The notes: generated by a model from the letters alone, not told the origin. Shown: positions 34,314 to 44,018, numbered from the stretch's first letter. The stretch: DNA of 64,000 nt from an uncultured Roseobacter sp. (GCA_947488305.1 CANKZM010000002.1:124001-188000), one strand, 5' to 3'. A program made the numbers and translations.

Positions 34314-36698
34314 ATGTTGGACGAACGTTATCCGCAGGTGGTACCGGGCCCTCCAAGACCAAGTTTGATTATTGAGCCTCGGGTCTTCTCGATGCCGCCA
34401 GGGACGGAGCGCTATGTCGTCGAAGGTTGCGGCGCTATCCTGATCAGGGTAGAGCCTGGTGACACGCTCGAAGTCGAAAACACCGAAGGGGGGCAACCCT
34501 GCGAAATCGTTGCCTGTGGTCGGGACGGAATAGGTGATCCGGGCATTCTTGGGGTCAACGCGAATGGCCGGCCGACCGGGCTAATGGCTCTGGTGCAACA
34601 GGCGGATCAGAGCCTGCGCGCCTTGCGTTTGGGGATCGAGGCTCGGGGGATCGACTTGGCGAAATGCAATGTGATCCGCTTTTTTGAAACTTCGACACCC
34701 GCTCAGGAAGCAACCAGTTTTGTCGCCGCACGCGAAGGCGTAGTCATCATCGCGGCACCATATCCGAACCCTGACGGCGTCATGGATTTTGAGGCGCAGG
34801 ATACGGCGACGCCGTTAACCATCTACGTCCGGCGTGCAGTGATCCGGCAGACTGCCCGGTTCGAACTGCCCGATCCGTTGGCTGACCCGGTCTCGGATGT
34901 CCGGATACACACACAGACGGCAGAATCCTACTTCGTGAAAGCAGGAGACTACATTCAGATCATCGACGTCGATGGGCGGCAGTGCACGGATTTTCAGTGC
35001 TTTGACGCCCGCAAACTGGACAAGGGCATCGAGCATGCGCTGGACGTCACGACCACGCGGACCCTGATGGAGCATGCCTATCCAATGCCCGGGCTGCACG
35101 CTAAATACTATGATCAGGAGATGGTGCCACTGCTGGAGGTAATCCAGGACACCTGCGGCAGGCACGATGCTTTCGCGCTGGCGTGCTCGGCCAAATACTA
35201 TGACGATATTGGGTATCCCGGTCACATCAATTGTTCAGAGAACTTCAACGGCGCACTGGCCAAGCGTGGGGTGACGCCGCGGGCGGGCTGGATGGCGATC
35301 AACTTTTTCTTCAACACCGGGTTGGATGAGCATGGTGTGATGTACTCTGATGAGCCTTGGTCGCGCCCCGGTGACTACGTGCTGTTGCGCGCGCTCACTG
35401 ATTTGATCTGCGTGTCTTCGGCTTGTCCGGATGATACCAGCCCGGCCAATGGCTGGAACCCGACCGACATCCACGTGCGCACCTACAGCGGCAAGGAAAC
35501 CTTCCAGCGAACTGTGGCCTATCGGCCTACCCCTGATGCGGAGCCCAAAATGACCAAGCAGACCGGTTTCCATGACCGTTTCGACCGGTTCACCGACAAT
35601 TTCATCGAATACAACGGCTATTGGCTGGCCAATTGCATGGCCACCGAAGGACCGATCAAGGAGTACCACGCTTGTCGGGAAAAAGCGGTTGTGCTGGATC
35701 TGTCCCCGCTGCGCAAATTCGAGATACTGGGTCCTGATGCCGAGGCGCTCTGCCAGTATATCTTTACCCGCAATATGAAGACTTTGCCGGTTGGCGGCGT
35801 TGTCTATTCTGCCATGTGTTACGAACACGGGGGCATGATCGATGACGGGACAGTCTTTCGGTTGGGCAAAGACAATTTTCGGTGGATCGGTGGGTCCGAC
35901 TACAGCGGTGAATGGATCCGGGAACAGGCGCAGAAGCTGGGCCTGAAGGTGCTGGTGCGCTCATCGACCGATATGCAGCACAACATTGCGGTGCAGGGGC
36001 CGGAAAGCCGGGACATTCTGCGCAAGATTGTCTGGACAGCCCCGCATCAGCCTGACTTCGACGATTTGGCGTGGTTCCGTTTCACGCCTGCACGGATCGG
36101 TGATCATGATGGGCTCCCGATCGTGGTGAGCCGGACGGGGTATACCGGCGAGTTGGGCTACGAGATTTTCTGTCATCCGAAGCATTCGGGCGCGGTATTC
36201 GATGCCGTTTGGGACGCTGGGCAAGATCACGGGCTGACGCCGATGGGGCTGGAGGCGTTGGATATGGTGCGGATCGAAGCTGGCCTGATCTTTGCGGGCT
36301 ACGATTTCAGCGACCAGACGGACCCTTTTGAGGCAGGAATTGGCTTTACCTGTCCCCTGAAGTCCAAGACGGATGACTTTATTGGCCGCGACGCCCTGAT
36401 CCGGCGCAAGGAGCATCCGATGCGCAAGCTGGTGGGGCTGGATATCGACAGTAACGTTGATGTTGGTCATGGCGACTGCCTGCATATTGGTCGTGCGCAG
36501 GTGGGTGAAATCTGCTCGTCCATGCGCTCGCCGCTCTTAGGTCGCAACATCGCGATGGCGCGGATAGACGTCGCCCATGCGGAGGCAGGTATGCAGGTCG
36601 AAGTGGGCAAGCTTGATGGTCATCAGAAACGCTTGCCTGCTAAGGTGCGCGCCGATCTGGCCGCTTATGATCCTGGCAAGACCAAGCCGCGGTCGTGA
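34314..36698 (+). CDS. tdm: trimethylamine N-oxide demethylase (TMAO aldolase)
   Basis: Cytoplasmic enzyme of 794 residues that converts trimethylamine N-oxide to dimethylamine and formaldehyde. Architecture is distinctive: an N-terminal DUF1989-type region (about 20-390, with cysteines in HINCSENFNG near 307 and LICVSSACPDD near 366-371 as candidate zinc ligands) fused to a C-terminal GcvT-like tetrahydrofolate-binding region (about 400-790, with SRTGYTGELGYEIF). This is the known Tdm layout. The ATG at 34314 follows a GGAGG-like site. It overlaps the globin gene by four bases (GTGA). The upstream region has AT-rich promoter-like sequence shared with the divergent EamA gene. Confidence 0.92.
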   Translation: MLDERYPQVVPGPPRPSLIIEPRVFSMPPGTERYVVEGCGAILIRVEPGDTLEVENTEGGQPCEIVACGRDGIGDPGILGVNANGRPTGLMALVQQADQSLRALRLGIEARGIDLAKCNVIRFFETSTPAQEATSFVAAREGVVIIAAPYPNPDGVMDFEAQDTATPLTIYVRRAVIRQTARFELPDPLADPVSDVRIHTQTAESYFVKAGDYIQIIDVDGRQCTDFQCFDARKLDKGIEHALDVTTTRTLMEHAYPMPGLHAKYYDQEMVPLLEVIQDTCGRHDAFALACSAKYYDDIGYPGHINCSENFNGALAKRGVTPRAGWMAINFFFNTGLDEHGVMYSDEPWSRPGDYVLLRALTDLICVSSACPDDTSPANGWNPTDIHVRTYSGKETFQRTVAYRPTPDAEPKMTKQTGFHDRFDRFTDNFIEYNGYWLANCMATEGPIKEYHACREKAVVLDLSPLRKFEILGPDAEALCQYIFTRNMKTLPVGGVVYSAMCYEHGGMIDDGTVFRLGKDNFRWIGGSDYSGEWIREQAQKLGLKVLVRSSTDMQHNIAVQGPESRDILRKIVWTAPHQPDFDDLAWFRFTPARIGDHDGLPIVVSRTGYTGELGYEIFCHPKHSGAVFDAVWDAGQDHGLTPMGLEALDMVRIEAGLIFAGYDFSDQTDPFEAGIGFTCPLKSKTDDFIGRDALIRRKEHPMRKLVGLDIDSNVDVGHGDCLHIGRAQVGEICSSMRSPLLGRNIAMARIDVAHAEAGMQVEVGKLDGHQKRLPAKVRADLAAYDPGKTKPRS

Positions 36699-37108
36699 CC
36701 CGGGCGTTGATTGATAGGATCGGCGGGGAAGAAGGGCTGCGTCGACTTGTGACCCGTTTCTATGATCTGATGGAAACCTTGCCCGACGCGCATGATCTGC
36801 ACAGGTTGCATTTCCGCGGCCATGGGCTCGACCACACGCGGGAAGCGCAGGTGGAATTCATGTCGGGCTTTATGGGGGGGCGTGCCTATTACCGCGAGCG
36901 ACATGGGCATATGGACCTGCGCGAAATTCATGCACATGTCCCGATCCGCGAAAATGATGCAGAGACGTGGCTGGAAGTATGGGACCGTGCGCTGAGGGAT
37001 TGTGGGCATCTCGGACCGGACTTCGAGGTGTTGCGCAAAACGGTGCGACGTGCGGCCTTGATGCTGGTGAATGACGTGCCCGATTGGCGCGTCGGAGAGG
37101 CCTTGTGA
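36695..37108 (+). CDS. group II truncated haemoglobin
   Basis: Small haem protein of 137 residues. Landmarks of group II truncated globins are visible: tyrosine of helix B in LVTRFYDLME, the segment FMGGRAYYRERHGHMDLREI then HAHVPI carrying the proximal histidine, and the helix-G tryptophan in ETWLEVWDRAL. GTG start overlaps the tdm stop codon, so it is translationally coupled to a formaldehyde-producing enzyme. Oxygen supply, nitric oxide or peroxide handling are possible roles; the link to tdm is an inference from the junction. Confidence 0.85.
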   Translation: MTRALIDRIGGEEGLRRLVTRFYDLMETLPDAHDLHRLHFRGHGLDHTREAQVEFMSGFMGGRAYYRERHGHMDLREIHAHVPIRENDAETWLEVWDRALRDCGHLGPDFEVLRKTVRRAALMLVNDVPDWRVGEAL

Positions 37109-37518
37109 CGCGGTTGACGGCGGCATTTGGCTTTGCGTTGGGATTGCTCGCGAACACGGCAGCTGCCCAGCCTTGTGAGGAATTTACAGCTTTCGCAAAG
37201 GGCGAAGGTGCCCCAACGGTGAACGAACGAGCCGCGACTTGTTCCTCCTCAAAGGTTCTTGGCGGTTCGGTTTCCATCGATTGTTATTGGGTCTTCGACT
37301 ACCGGGCAGATGAGGCGCAGCGCAGTTTTCGAAAGATGGTCGAAGACCTAGCGCTCTGTGTTGACGATGGCCTGCACAAAGAGGCGACGAGCGTCAATCA
37401 CCCCGACAGTTTCGATCAGGTGACAGGACAGCTTGGCGGGCAGGACGTGAGTTTGTCGCTTAAGGACAAAGGCGGGTTGGGACAGACCCTAATCTTTTTG
37501 CGCGCGACCCGACCTTAG
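37105..37518 (+). CDS. small secreted protein of unknown function
   Basis: Exported protein of about 137 residues; signal peptide AAFGFALGLLANTAAAQ near the start, followed by a cysteine-containing mature domain (about Cys at CEEFTAF, ATCSSS, DCYWVFDYRA and LCVDD, four in all, so two disulfides are possible). Family not recognised. The GTG start at 37105 has GGAGAGG just upstream and overlaps the globin stop. The tdm-globin-secreted protein string thus forms a three-gene coupled unit. Its 3' end overlaps the convergent glutamine amidotransferase gene by four bases. Confidence 0.7.
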   Translation: MTRLTAAFGFALGLLANTAAAQPCEEFTAFAKGEGAPTVNERAATCSSSKVLGGSVSIDCYWVFDYRADEAQRSFRKMVEDLALCVDDGLHKEATSVNHPDSFDQVTGQLGGQDVSLSLKDKGGLGQTLIFLRATRP

Positions 37519-38222
37519 GCAAGCGCTCGAAACGCGGCATAAAGCGCGGCGGAGCGGGCGACAAAGTGGCTAGCTTGTGCTTCGGCGGCCCGCACGAAGT
37601 CCCACGCGGCCTGTTCTGAGCCCAGCCATTCTGACGCACAGGCAACATTTGCGGGATCTCGCATCCATTGCGTGACGGTCCCGGGTTCAAGCTCGGGGTG
37701 AAACTGGACGCCCCATGCCTTTGGGCCCACCCGCATCACTTGATTGGCGCAATTCTCCGAGGCACCAAGGATCGTGGCGCCTGTCGGCGGCAAGACGACT
37801 TCGACACCGTGCCAGTGCAATGCAGCAAAGCGGCTGGGCAGCGCGCTCAATAGCGGATCACCAATCACATTGGCGAGGGATACATCGCTTACTGCGATTT
37901 CAGGCTTGGCCATGGGCGCACATTTGCCGCCCAAAGCTTCGGCCAACAACTGGTGGCCAAGACAAATACCCAGAAATGGATTGCCCGATTGCACCCAATC
38001 ACCGATCGCCGTTTTTTCACCAGCCAGCCAGGGGTGAGCGGTTTCTTCCCATACGTCCATCGGTCCGCCCATGACCAACAGGGCGTCGAAAGCTTCAAAG
38101 GACGGAATGGTGTCACCGGCGAACAAGCGGACGATCTCGACGCTGTCGCCAGCCGCCAAGGCATGCGCGCCGAAAGCCGCCGGGGGCTCTCCGGCGCTGT
38201 GTTGAAAAACGAGAAGCCGCAC
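37515..38222 (-). CDS. class I glutamine amidotransferase
   Basis: Cytoplasmic GATase1-fold enzyme of 235 residues. The nucleophile is in GICLGHQLLAEALGG (Cys near residue 87), and the partner His/Glu is in WGVQFHPELEPG; a HWHGVEVVLP segment matches GMP synthase-like amidotransferases. It starts with a GTG directly after the tmm stop codon (no gap), so it is coupled to tmm. Similar stand-alone amidotransferases hydrolyse gamma-glutamyl compounds in polyamine breakdown; a gamma-glutamylmethylamide-related role here is plausible but unproven. Confidence 0.85.
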   Translation of the reverse strand: MRLLVFQHSAGEPPAAFGAHALAAGDSVEIVRLFAGDTIPSFEAFDALLVMGGPMDVWEETAHPWLAGEKTAIGDWVQSGNPFLGICLGHQLLAEALGGKCAPMAKPEIAVSDVSLANVIGDPLLSALPSRFAALHWHGVEVVLPPTGATILGASENCANQVMRVGPKAWGVQFHPELEPGTVTQWMRDPANVACASEWLGSEQAAWDFVRAAEAQASHFVARSAALYAAFRALA

Positions 38223-39557
38223 TCAGTTCTGCAGATAGACTTCCAGACTATCGTCCAGCGCGTCTTTCCATGGCGTGTGGTGTTTGGGCGCCATGGTCCC
38301 GGTGATCACGGATTTATAACCGTTGTCGCGAAACGTCATGATGCCCTGCTTCTTGTGACCTTTCCATGCCTTGAAGGCTTGGCAGGCGCCTTCGAGATCG
38401 AAATCCGGATAGTCTGTTTCAGCGATTAATTCCTTCACATAGTCGCCCTGATACCAAATTGCGTCATAGTCATCCTCACCCGCGTCCTCGCGGGCTTCAC
38501 GGTCGGCGATATCAGCGTCCATCGCTGCGCGGTCGAGCAGGGAAATCTTGCCCATGATCACATCCCGTGCCCACCAGGCTTGCGCATCGAACATGTTAAA
38601 GGTGAACCACTGATCCTGCATACCGATGTAAAAGAGCGCAGGGTTCGGCGCAAAGGCCACGCCCTTGTAAAGCATTGCGGTTGCCAGCCGGTTTGTGGTC
38701 TTCAACCGAAGATCATCATCCATGAAGGGGAAATGATGCTGGTATCCGGTGCATAGAATGACCGCATCAACCTCTTCGCATGTGCCATCCTTGAAGTGCG
38801 CTGTCTTGCCTTCCATATGCGTCAACAACGGCACTTCTTGCCAGTTGTCTGGCCAGTCGTACCCCATTGCAGCGGTGCGATGGCTGACAGTGACGGACTT
38901 GCACCCATATTTCCAACATTGCGATCCGATGTCCTCGGCCGAATAGCTTGTCCCGATGATCAGGATGTCCTGATCCTTGAATTCGACCGCATCGCGGAAG
39001 TCATGGGCATGCAGGACGCGGCCAGGAAACTTATCGAACCCGTCGAAATGGGGCACGTTTGGCGTGGAGAAGTGACCAGTACAGCAGATGACGTGGTCGA
39101 ACTCCTCAGAATAAAGCCTGTCGCCGGGCAAATCCCTGACAGTGACAGTGAATTTTCCATCGTCAAAGGACACATGCTTTACTGCCGTCTCAAAGCGGAT
39201 CCAGTCACGCACGCCCGCGCGTTTCACGCGACCTTCGATATAGTCGAAAAGCACGGCGCGTGGCGGGTAACTGGCGATCTGCTTGCCAAAGTGTTCCTCG
39301 AAGGAATAGTCGGCAAACTCCAGTCCCTCCTTGGGGCCATTCGACCACAGATACCGATACATGGAGCCGTGCACCGGCTCTCCGTATTGGTCGAGGCCGG
39401 TGCGCCAGGTGTAATTCCATAACCCGCCCCAATCGCTCTGTTTCTCAAAGCAAATGATCTCCGGAATGTCTTCTCCCTTTTCCTTGGCAGACTGGAAGGC
39501 GCGCAACTGCGCGAGGCCGGATGGGCCAGCGCCCAAAACTGCGATTCTCTTCGTCAT
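38223..39557 (-). CDS. tmm: trimethylamine monooxygenase
   Basis: Flavin-containing monooxygenase of 444 residues that oxidises trimethylamine to its N-oxide with NADPH and oxygen. FAD motif [13 protein letters not shown] (about 5-17), the FMO fingerprint [11 protein letters not shown] (about 155-165), the NADPH motif [12 protein letters not shown] (near 200), and an [11 protein letters not shown] segment are all intact. Sequences such as [19 protein letters not shown] are as I recall in marine bacterial Tmm. AAGGAAAG lies before the ATG. It follows gmaS across a terminator-like hairpin and is coupled to the amidotransferase gene. Confidence 0.94.
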   Translation of the reverse strand: MTKRIAVLGAGPSGLAQLRAFQSAKEKGEDIPEIICFEKQSDWGGLWNYTWRTGLDQYGEPVHGSMYRYLWSNGPKEGLEFADYSFEEHFGKQIASYPPRAVLFDYIEGRVKRAGVRDWIRFETAVKHVSFDDGKFTVTVRDLPGDRLYSEEFDHVICCTGHFSTPNVPHFDGFDKFPGRVLHAHDFRDAVEFKDQDILIIGTSYSAEDIGSQCWKYGCKSVTVSHRTAAMGYDWPDNWQEVPLLTHMEGKTAHFKDGTCEEVDAVILCTGYQHHFPFMDDDLRLKTTNRLATAMLYKGVAFAPNPALFYIGMQDQWFTFNMFDAQAWWARDVIMGKISLLDRAAMDADIADREAREDAGEDDYDAIWYQGDYVKELIAETDYPDFDLEGACQAFKAWKGHKKQGIMTFRDNGYKSVITGTMAPKHHTPWKDALDDSLEVYLQN

Positions 39558-39582
39558 GGTGCTTTCCTTGTTGAATGCAAAA

Positions 39583-39602
39583 GGGCGGGATTGTTCCCGC
39601 CC
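39583..39602 (-). terminator. terminator-like hairpin between gmaS and tmm
   Basis: On the minus strand GGGCGGGA pairs perfectly with TCCCGCCC around a four-base loop and is followed by TTTT. It lies about 40 bases beyond the gmaS stop and 25 bases ahead of tmm, so it should reduce read-through into tmm. Confidence 0.65.
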
Positions 39603-39643
39603 TACGCATGCCTCGCAGAGCGGGGCGGTGCCCGCTTTTGGTG

Positions 39644-40972
39644 TCAGATATCGAGTGTGTTCGCGCGTTCCCATTCAGAGAAATGCGAAACGTAGGAGTT
39701 CCACTCCTGCATTTTCATCTTGAGATAGGCGGACGAGAATTCTTCGCCCATCGCTGTTTTGAGCGTCTTGTCCCTGTCGTAGGCACGCAATGCGTCGAGC
39801 ATGTTCAGAGGCAGCTTGGGCGCACCACGCACCTTGTGGCCTTCGGCGTACATGTCGATGTCGTGGCGCTTGCCCGGATCAGCCTTGGAACGAATGCCAG
39901 AGAGACCCGCCGCGATGATCACAGCCTGCAGAAGATAGGGGTTCGCCGCTCCGTCAGGCAGGCGCAGCTCAAACCGGCCAGGGCCGGGGACGCGTACCAT
40001 ATGCGTTCGGTTGTTGCCGGTCCATGTCACCGTGTTGGGGGCCCATGTGGCGCCCGACATCGTGCGAGGCGCATTGATGCGTTTGTAGCTGTTGACCGTG
40101 GGATTGGTGATCGCTGCCAGCGCGCTGGCGTGTTTCATGATGCCGCCAAGGAAGTGTTTGCCGCGTTCGGACAAGCCGACTTCGCCAGTTTGGCCTTCGC
40201 CTTTGCCAGCGAAAACATTGGTCTTGGCTTTGTCGCCTGGTGCGTCCCACACAGAGATATGGGCGTGGCAGCCATTCCCGGTCAGCCCTTCGATGGGCTT
40301 GGGCATGAAGGTCGCGCGGAAGCCGTGCTTTTCGGCAATGCTCTTTGTCATGAACTTGAAGAAACTGTGCTTGTCTGCAGTTTTCAGCACATCGTCGAAT
40401 TCCCAGTTCATCTCGAACTGGCCATTCGCATCTTCGTGATCGTTTTGGTAAGGCCCCCAACCAAGATCCAGCATGTAGTCGCAGATCTCACGGACCACGT
40501 CATAGCGGCGCATTACCGCTTGCTGGTCATAGCAGGGCTTTTCAGCCGTATCGAATGGATCAGAGATTTCGTTGCCCTCGGGGGTGAGCAGGAAGTACTC
40601 GGCCTCGATGCCCGTTTTGACGTGCAGGCCTTCGTCCGCGGCTTCATCGATCAGGCGGCGCAGGACGTTGCGGGGCGCTTGGGCGACATCCTCGTCTTCC
40701 ATCACGCAGTTGCCTGCAACCCATGCAACTTCGGGTTTCCAGGGCAGTTGGATGACGGACTCTGGGTCAGGCACGGCCAGCATGTCGGGATGTGCGGGTG
40801 TCATGTCCAGCCAGGTGGCAAAGCCCGCAAAACCGGCCCCTTCCGCTTGCATGTCGGCGATGGCTTGTGCGGGCACCAGTTTAGCCCGCTGACCGCCGAA
40901 GAGGTCGGTGAAGGATATCATGAAGTATTTGACGCCATTGTCCTTGGCATATTTGGCGAGGTCTGTGGCCAT
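39644..40972 (-). CDS. gmaS: gamma-glutamylmethylamide synthetase
   Basis: ATP-dependent glutamine-synthetase-fold ligase of 442 residues joining glutamate with methylamine to give gamma-glutamylmethylamide. Seen: N-terminal domain with [19 protein letters not shown], the catalytic block [15 protein letters not shown] (about 118-132), the GQFEMNW motif, the [22 protein letters not shown]/ammonia region and the C-terminal [19 protein letters not shown]. Neighbours mgsABC and mgdABCD support GmaS rather than an ordinary GlnA. Ribosome site AGGGA precedes the ATG. Terminator-like hairpins flank the gene on both sides. Confidence 0.93.
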   Translation of the reverse strand: MATDLAKYAKDNGVKYFMISFTDLFGGQRAKLVPAQAIADMQAEGAGFAGFATWLDMTPAHPDMLAVPDPESVIQLPWKPEVAWVAGNCVMEDEDVAQAPRNVLRRLIDEAADEGLHVKTGIEAEYFLLTPEGNEISDPFDTAEKPCYDQQAVMRRYDVVREICDYMLDLGWGPYQNDHEDANGQFEMNWEFDDVLKTADKHSFFKFMTKSIAEKHGFRATFMPKPIEGLTGNGCHAHISVWDAPGDKAKTNVFAGKGEGQTGEVGLSERGKHFLGGIMKHASALAAITNPTVNSYKRINAPRTMSGATWAPNTVTWTGNNRTHMVRVPGPGRFELRLPDGAANPYLLQAVIIAAGLSGIRSKADPGKRHDIDMYAEGHKVRGAPKLPLNMLDALRAYDRDKTLKTAMGEEFSSAYLKMKMQEWNSYVSHFSEWERANTLDI

Positions 40973-41011
40973 GGTGTGTTCCCTGTTGTTCGTCTTTTGT
41001 AGGAATGAAAA

Positions 41012-41038
41012 GGGCGCGTACCATCTCTGGCCGCGCCC
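41012..41038 (-). terminator. terminator-like hairpin between mgsC and gmaS
   Basis: GGGCGCG (41012-41018) pairs with CGCGCCC (41032-41038); on the minus strand the stem is followed by TTTTC. It lies directly after the mgsC stop and would attenuate transcription from mgsABC into gmaS, or end the mgs transcript if gmaS has its own promoter. Confidence 0.6.
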
Positions 41039-41044
41039 TCGTTA

Positions 41045-42391
41045 TCAGTATGTTGTGCCCGGTTTGCCGGGGTACCAATCGGTACCTGCAAGAGGCACCC
41101 GCGCCATGGCGGCCGCCTCCATCGTCAGCGCCACGAGGTCTTCTGGTTCAAGATTATGCAAGTGGTTCTTGCCGCAGGCCCGCGCGATGGTTTGCGCCTC
41201 AAGCGTCATGACCTTGAGATAGTTTCTGAGCCTGCGCCCACCCTCGACCGGGTCAAAACGTGCCATCAGGTCGGGGTCTTGCGTGGTGATGCCTGCAGGG
41301 TCGAGCCCTTCGTGCCAGTCATCGTAGGCGCCTGCGGTCGTGCCGAGCTTCTGGTACTCGTCTTCCCATTTCGGATCGTTATCTCCCAGCGCGATCAGGG
41401 CCGCCGTGCCGATGGCGACCGCATCCGCGCCAAGTGCCATGGCCTTGGCGACATCTGCACCGGAGCGGATACCACCTGACAGGATCAGTTGCACCTTGCG
41501 GTGCATGCCGAGGTCCTGAAGAGCCTGCACAGCGGGGCGCACAATCGCCAGCGTGGGCTGGCCCACATGTTCGATGAAGACATCCTGTGTGGCAGCGGTC
41601 CCGCCCTGCATTCCATCAAGCACGACCGCGTCCGCCCCGGCCTTGATCGCCAGCGTGGTGTCGTAATAGGGCCGTGCGCCTGCAACCTTGACGTAGATTG
41701 GCACCTTCCAGCCGGTGATCTCACGCAGCTCAAGGATCTTGATTTCCAGATCATCGGGCCCGGTCCAGTCCGGATGGCGGCAGGCTGAGCGTTGATCAAT
41801 GCCTTTCGGCAGGTTGCGCATCTCGGCCACCCGGTCGGAGATCTTCTGACCCAGCAGCATGCCACCGCCCCCAGGCTTGGCGCCCTGACCAACCACGATC
41901 TCGATAGCGTCGGCCTTGCGCAGGTCGTTCGGGTTCATGCCGTATCGACTGGGAAGGTATTGATACACCAGCTTGGTGGAATGCCCCCGCTCTTCCGGCG
42001 TCATACCGCCGTCACCTGTGGTTGTAGAGGTCCCCGCCGCCGATGCGCCACGTCCCAACGCTTCTTTGGCAGGCCCTGAGAGCGCGCCAAACGACATGCC
42101 CGCGATCGTGATCGGGATATCCAGCTCGATCGGGTTCTTCGCGTGTAGCCCGCCAATCGTGACGGAGGTTTCACACTTTTCGCGATACCCTTCGAGCGGA
42201 TAACGGGAAATGGAAGCCCCCATGAAAAGCAAATCGTCAAAGGACGGAACCTTACGTTTGGCGCCACCACCCCGAATGTCATAGATGCCAGTTGCTGCCG
42301 CGCGACGGATGTCACTGTTTATGTCGGGCGTAAAGGTCGCAGACATGCGCGGCGTTGTATGCGGGATACCGTTTGGATCGTGTTTGTTCAT
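41045..42391 (-). CDS. mgsC: N-methylglutamate synthase, FMN-binding synthase-type subunit
   Basis: Flavoprotein of 448 residues homologous to the central FMN domain of glutamate synthase. It should transfer the methylamine unit from gamma-glutamylmethylamide to give N-methylglutamate. Visible: ITIAGMSFGALSGPAKEALG (about 95-115), GEGGMTPEE-like STTTGDGGMTPEERG, the flavin/substrate regions VVGQGAKPGGGGMLLGQKIS and DAVVLDGMQGGTAATQDVF, and LSGGIRSGADVAKAMALGAD. GAGGAT is before the ATG. It is the third gene of mgsABC, 12 bases after mgsB. Confidence 0.92.
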   Translation of the reverse strand: MNKHDPNGIPHTTPRMSATFTPDINSDIRRAAATGIYDIRGGGAKRKVPSFDDLLFMGASISRYPLEGYREKCETSVTIGGLHAKNPIELDIPITIAGMSFGALSGPAKEALGRGASAAGTSTTTGDGGMTPEERGHSTKLVYQYLPSRYGMNPNDLRKADAIEIVVGQGAKPGGGGMLLGQKISDRVAEMRNLPKGIDQRSACRHPDWTGPDDLEIKILELREITGWKVPIYVKVAGARPYYDTTLAIKAGADAVVLDGMQGGTAATQDVFIEHVGQPTLAIVRPAVQALQDLGMHRKVQLILSGGIRSGADVAKAMALGADAVAIGTAALIALGDNDPKWEDEYQKLGTTAGAYDDWHEGLDPAGITTQDPDLMARFDPVEGGRRLRNYLKVMTLEAQTIARACGKNHLHNLEPEDLVALTMEAAAMARVPLAGTDWYPGKPGTTY

Positions 42392-42403
42392 TTTCTGATA
42401 TCC

Positions 42404-43087
42404 TCAGTAGGCGGCGGCGTTGTCGACGTCGAAGTTATAGAGATTGCGTGCCGATCCGTAGCGTGTGAATTCCTGCGGGTCGGCGTCGATGCCCGCCTCA
42501 TCCAGTAGCTTCTGCAACAGTTCGAGATGTTCCGGGCGCATCTCTTTCTTCACACAGTCCGCGCCAAGGCTTTTCACTGAGCCGCGCACGAAGAACCGCG
42601 CCTCATAGCAGCTATCCCCAAGCGCATCGCCAGCGTCACCGCATACAACCAGATTGCCGGATTGACCCATGAAGGCTGACATGTGGCCTATATTACCCTG
42701 CACCACGATGTTGACGCCTTTCATGGAAATGCCGCAGCGGGACGAAGCATTGCCTTTAACAACAATCATGCCGCCATGGCCTGTCGCGCCTAGGTACTGG
42801 CTGGCGTCACCGTCGATGACAATCTTGCCAGACATGATGTTTTCACCCGTTCCAGGTCCGGCAGAGCCTTTGATGTTGACGGTGGCCTGCTGGTTCATGC
42901 CGGCACAGTAGTAGCCCGTTGATCCCATCACCGATACTTCGATCGGAGCATTCAGTCCGCAAGCAATCGCATGTGCGCCCTTGGGATTCACGATTTCCCA
43001 TGCGGTCTGGTTGGTATTGTCTGCCTGTGCATGGAGCGTCTCATTGACCTGACGCAGACCAATTTCCTGCAAATCGAGCGTCTGCAT
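42404..43087 (-). CDS. mgsB: N-methylglutamate synthase, GXGXG-domain subunit
   Basis: Protein of 227 residues corresponding to the C-terminal right-handed beta-helix of glutamate synthase (GXGXG domain). Repeated strand motifs are visible: SVMGSTGYYCAGMNQQATVN, GSAGPGTGENIMSGKIVIDG, YLGATGHGGMIVVKGNASS, NIGHMSAFMGQSGNLVVCGD. It provides structural support for the synthase. It begins one base after the mgsA stop, so the genes are co-translated. Confidence 0.92.
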   Translation of the reverse strand: MQTLDLQEIGLRQVNETLHAQADNTNQTAWEIVNPKGAHAIACGLNAPIEVSVMGSTGYYCAGMNQQATVNIKGSAGPGTGENIMSGKIVIDGDASQYLGATGHGGMIVVKGNASSRCGISMKGVNIVVQGNIGHMSAFMGQSGNLVVCGDAGDALGDSCYEARFFVRGSVKSLGADCVKKEMRPEHLELLQKLLDEAGIDADPQEFTRYGSARNLYNFDVDNAAAY

Positions 43088-43088
43088 C

Positions 43089-44018
43089 TTAGGCGGCCTT
43101 TTCTGTTGTTGTTGGTGAGCTGTCGTGACTCCAGAAATAGACTGTCGCGGGCTCAGGCTCCCAAACGCGCGCGTGTTCTATCCCTGGCAGGTTCACAAGC
43201 GCCCGGTATTCCGAGCCAAAGGCCACGTATTGATCCGTTTCCGCCATAACCGCTGGTTTGCACGCGATCGGGTCGCGGACCACGCCAAACCCGTCTTTCG
43301 TGCCTACGACAAAAGTGAAGAAGCCATCGAGGTCATCCAGCGAGCTTTCCAAAGCTTCGCCCAAAGTCGCCCCTTCCCGCATTTTCCACGTCAGATAGGC
43401 GGCACCCACTTCTGTGTCGTTTTCTGTCTCAATGTGGATCCCTTCGCGGCGCAGTTTGCGGCGCAGAGAGTTGTGATTGGATAGCGACCCGTTGTGAACA
43501 AGGCACTGATCATCGCCGGTATTGAACGGGTGTGCGCCCATTGTTGTTACAGCCGACTCGGTAGCCATGCGTGTGTGACCGATGCCATGGGTGCCCGACA
43601 TATTCGAGATTGCGAATTGCGATGCCACGTCTTTGGGCAGGCCGACTTCCTTATAGATTTCGAGGGTCTCTCCGCGGCTCATCATACGGACATTCGGTCT
43701 GACAGCGGCCAGCGCGTTTCGGACACCTCCGGCTGTTTGGGAATCAACATGCAGCACCGCATGGGTCGAATTAACCGTTACGCTCACCTCAGACGCCAGT
43801 TCTTTGGAAAGATCCTCTGCCAGACCGGCGAAATCAGCCTCGGGCGACGCGGATTGGACGGTGTATTTCACCTTGCCCGGCGTTTCGCTGCCATAGATGG
43901 CGATACCCGCGCTATCTGGTCCACGATCAGTCATGGTGATCAGCATGTCGGTCAACAGATTGCCCAGTTCAGCCTCTAGCGATTTGTCTTTTAGGAAAAG
44001 TCCGACGATGCCACACAT
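43089..44018 (-). CDS. mgsA: N-methylglutamate synthase, class II amidotransferase subunit
   Basis: Subunit of 309 residues with an N-terminal nucleophile glutaminase fold. The start MCGIVGLF places the catalytic cysteine at position 2; further landmarks are TMTDRGPDSAGIA (about 31-43), HTRMATESAVTTMGAHPF and the QCLVHNGSLSNHNSLRR segment (about 165-180). It would release methylamine from gamma-glutamylmethylamide. GGAGA precedes the ATG. A hairpin about 100 bases upstream (44120-44139) separates it from the amt unit, so mgsABC probably has its own promoter in the gap. Confidence 0.92.
   Translation of the reverse strand: MCGIVGLFLKDKSLEAELGNLLTDMLITMTDRGPDSAGIAIYGSETPGKVKYTVQSASPEADFAGLAEDLSKELASEVSVTVNSTHAVLHVDSQTAGGVRNALAAVRPNVRMMSRGETLEIYKEVGLPKDVASQFAISNMSGTHGIGHTRMATESAVTTMGAHPFNTGDDQCLVHNGSLSNHNSLRRKLRREGIHIETENDTEVGAAYLTWKMREGATLGEALESSLDDLDGFFTFVVGTKDGFGVVRDPIACKPAVMAETDQYVAFGSEYRALVNLPGIEHARVWEPEPATVYFWSHDSSPTTTEKAA

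Noticed and set aside
39575-41002. Long rightward open frame of 475 codons over tmm/gmaS
   Set aside because: It is antisense to gmaS, whose motifs and length fit the family exactly; the open antisense frame is an effect of codon bias.
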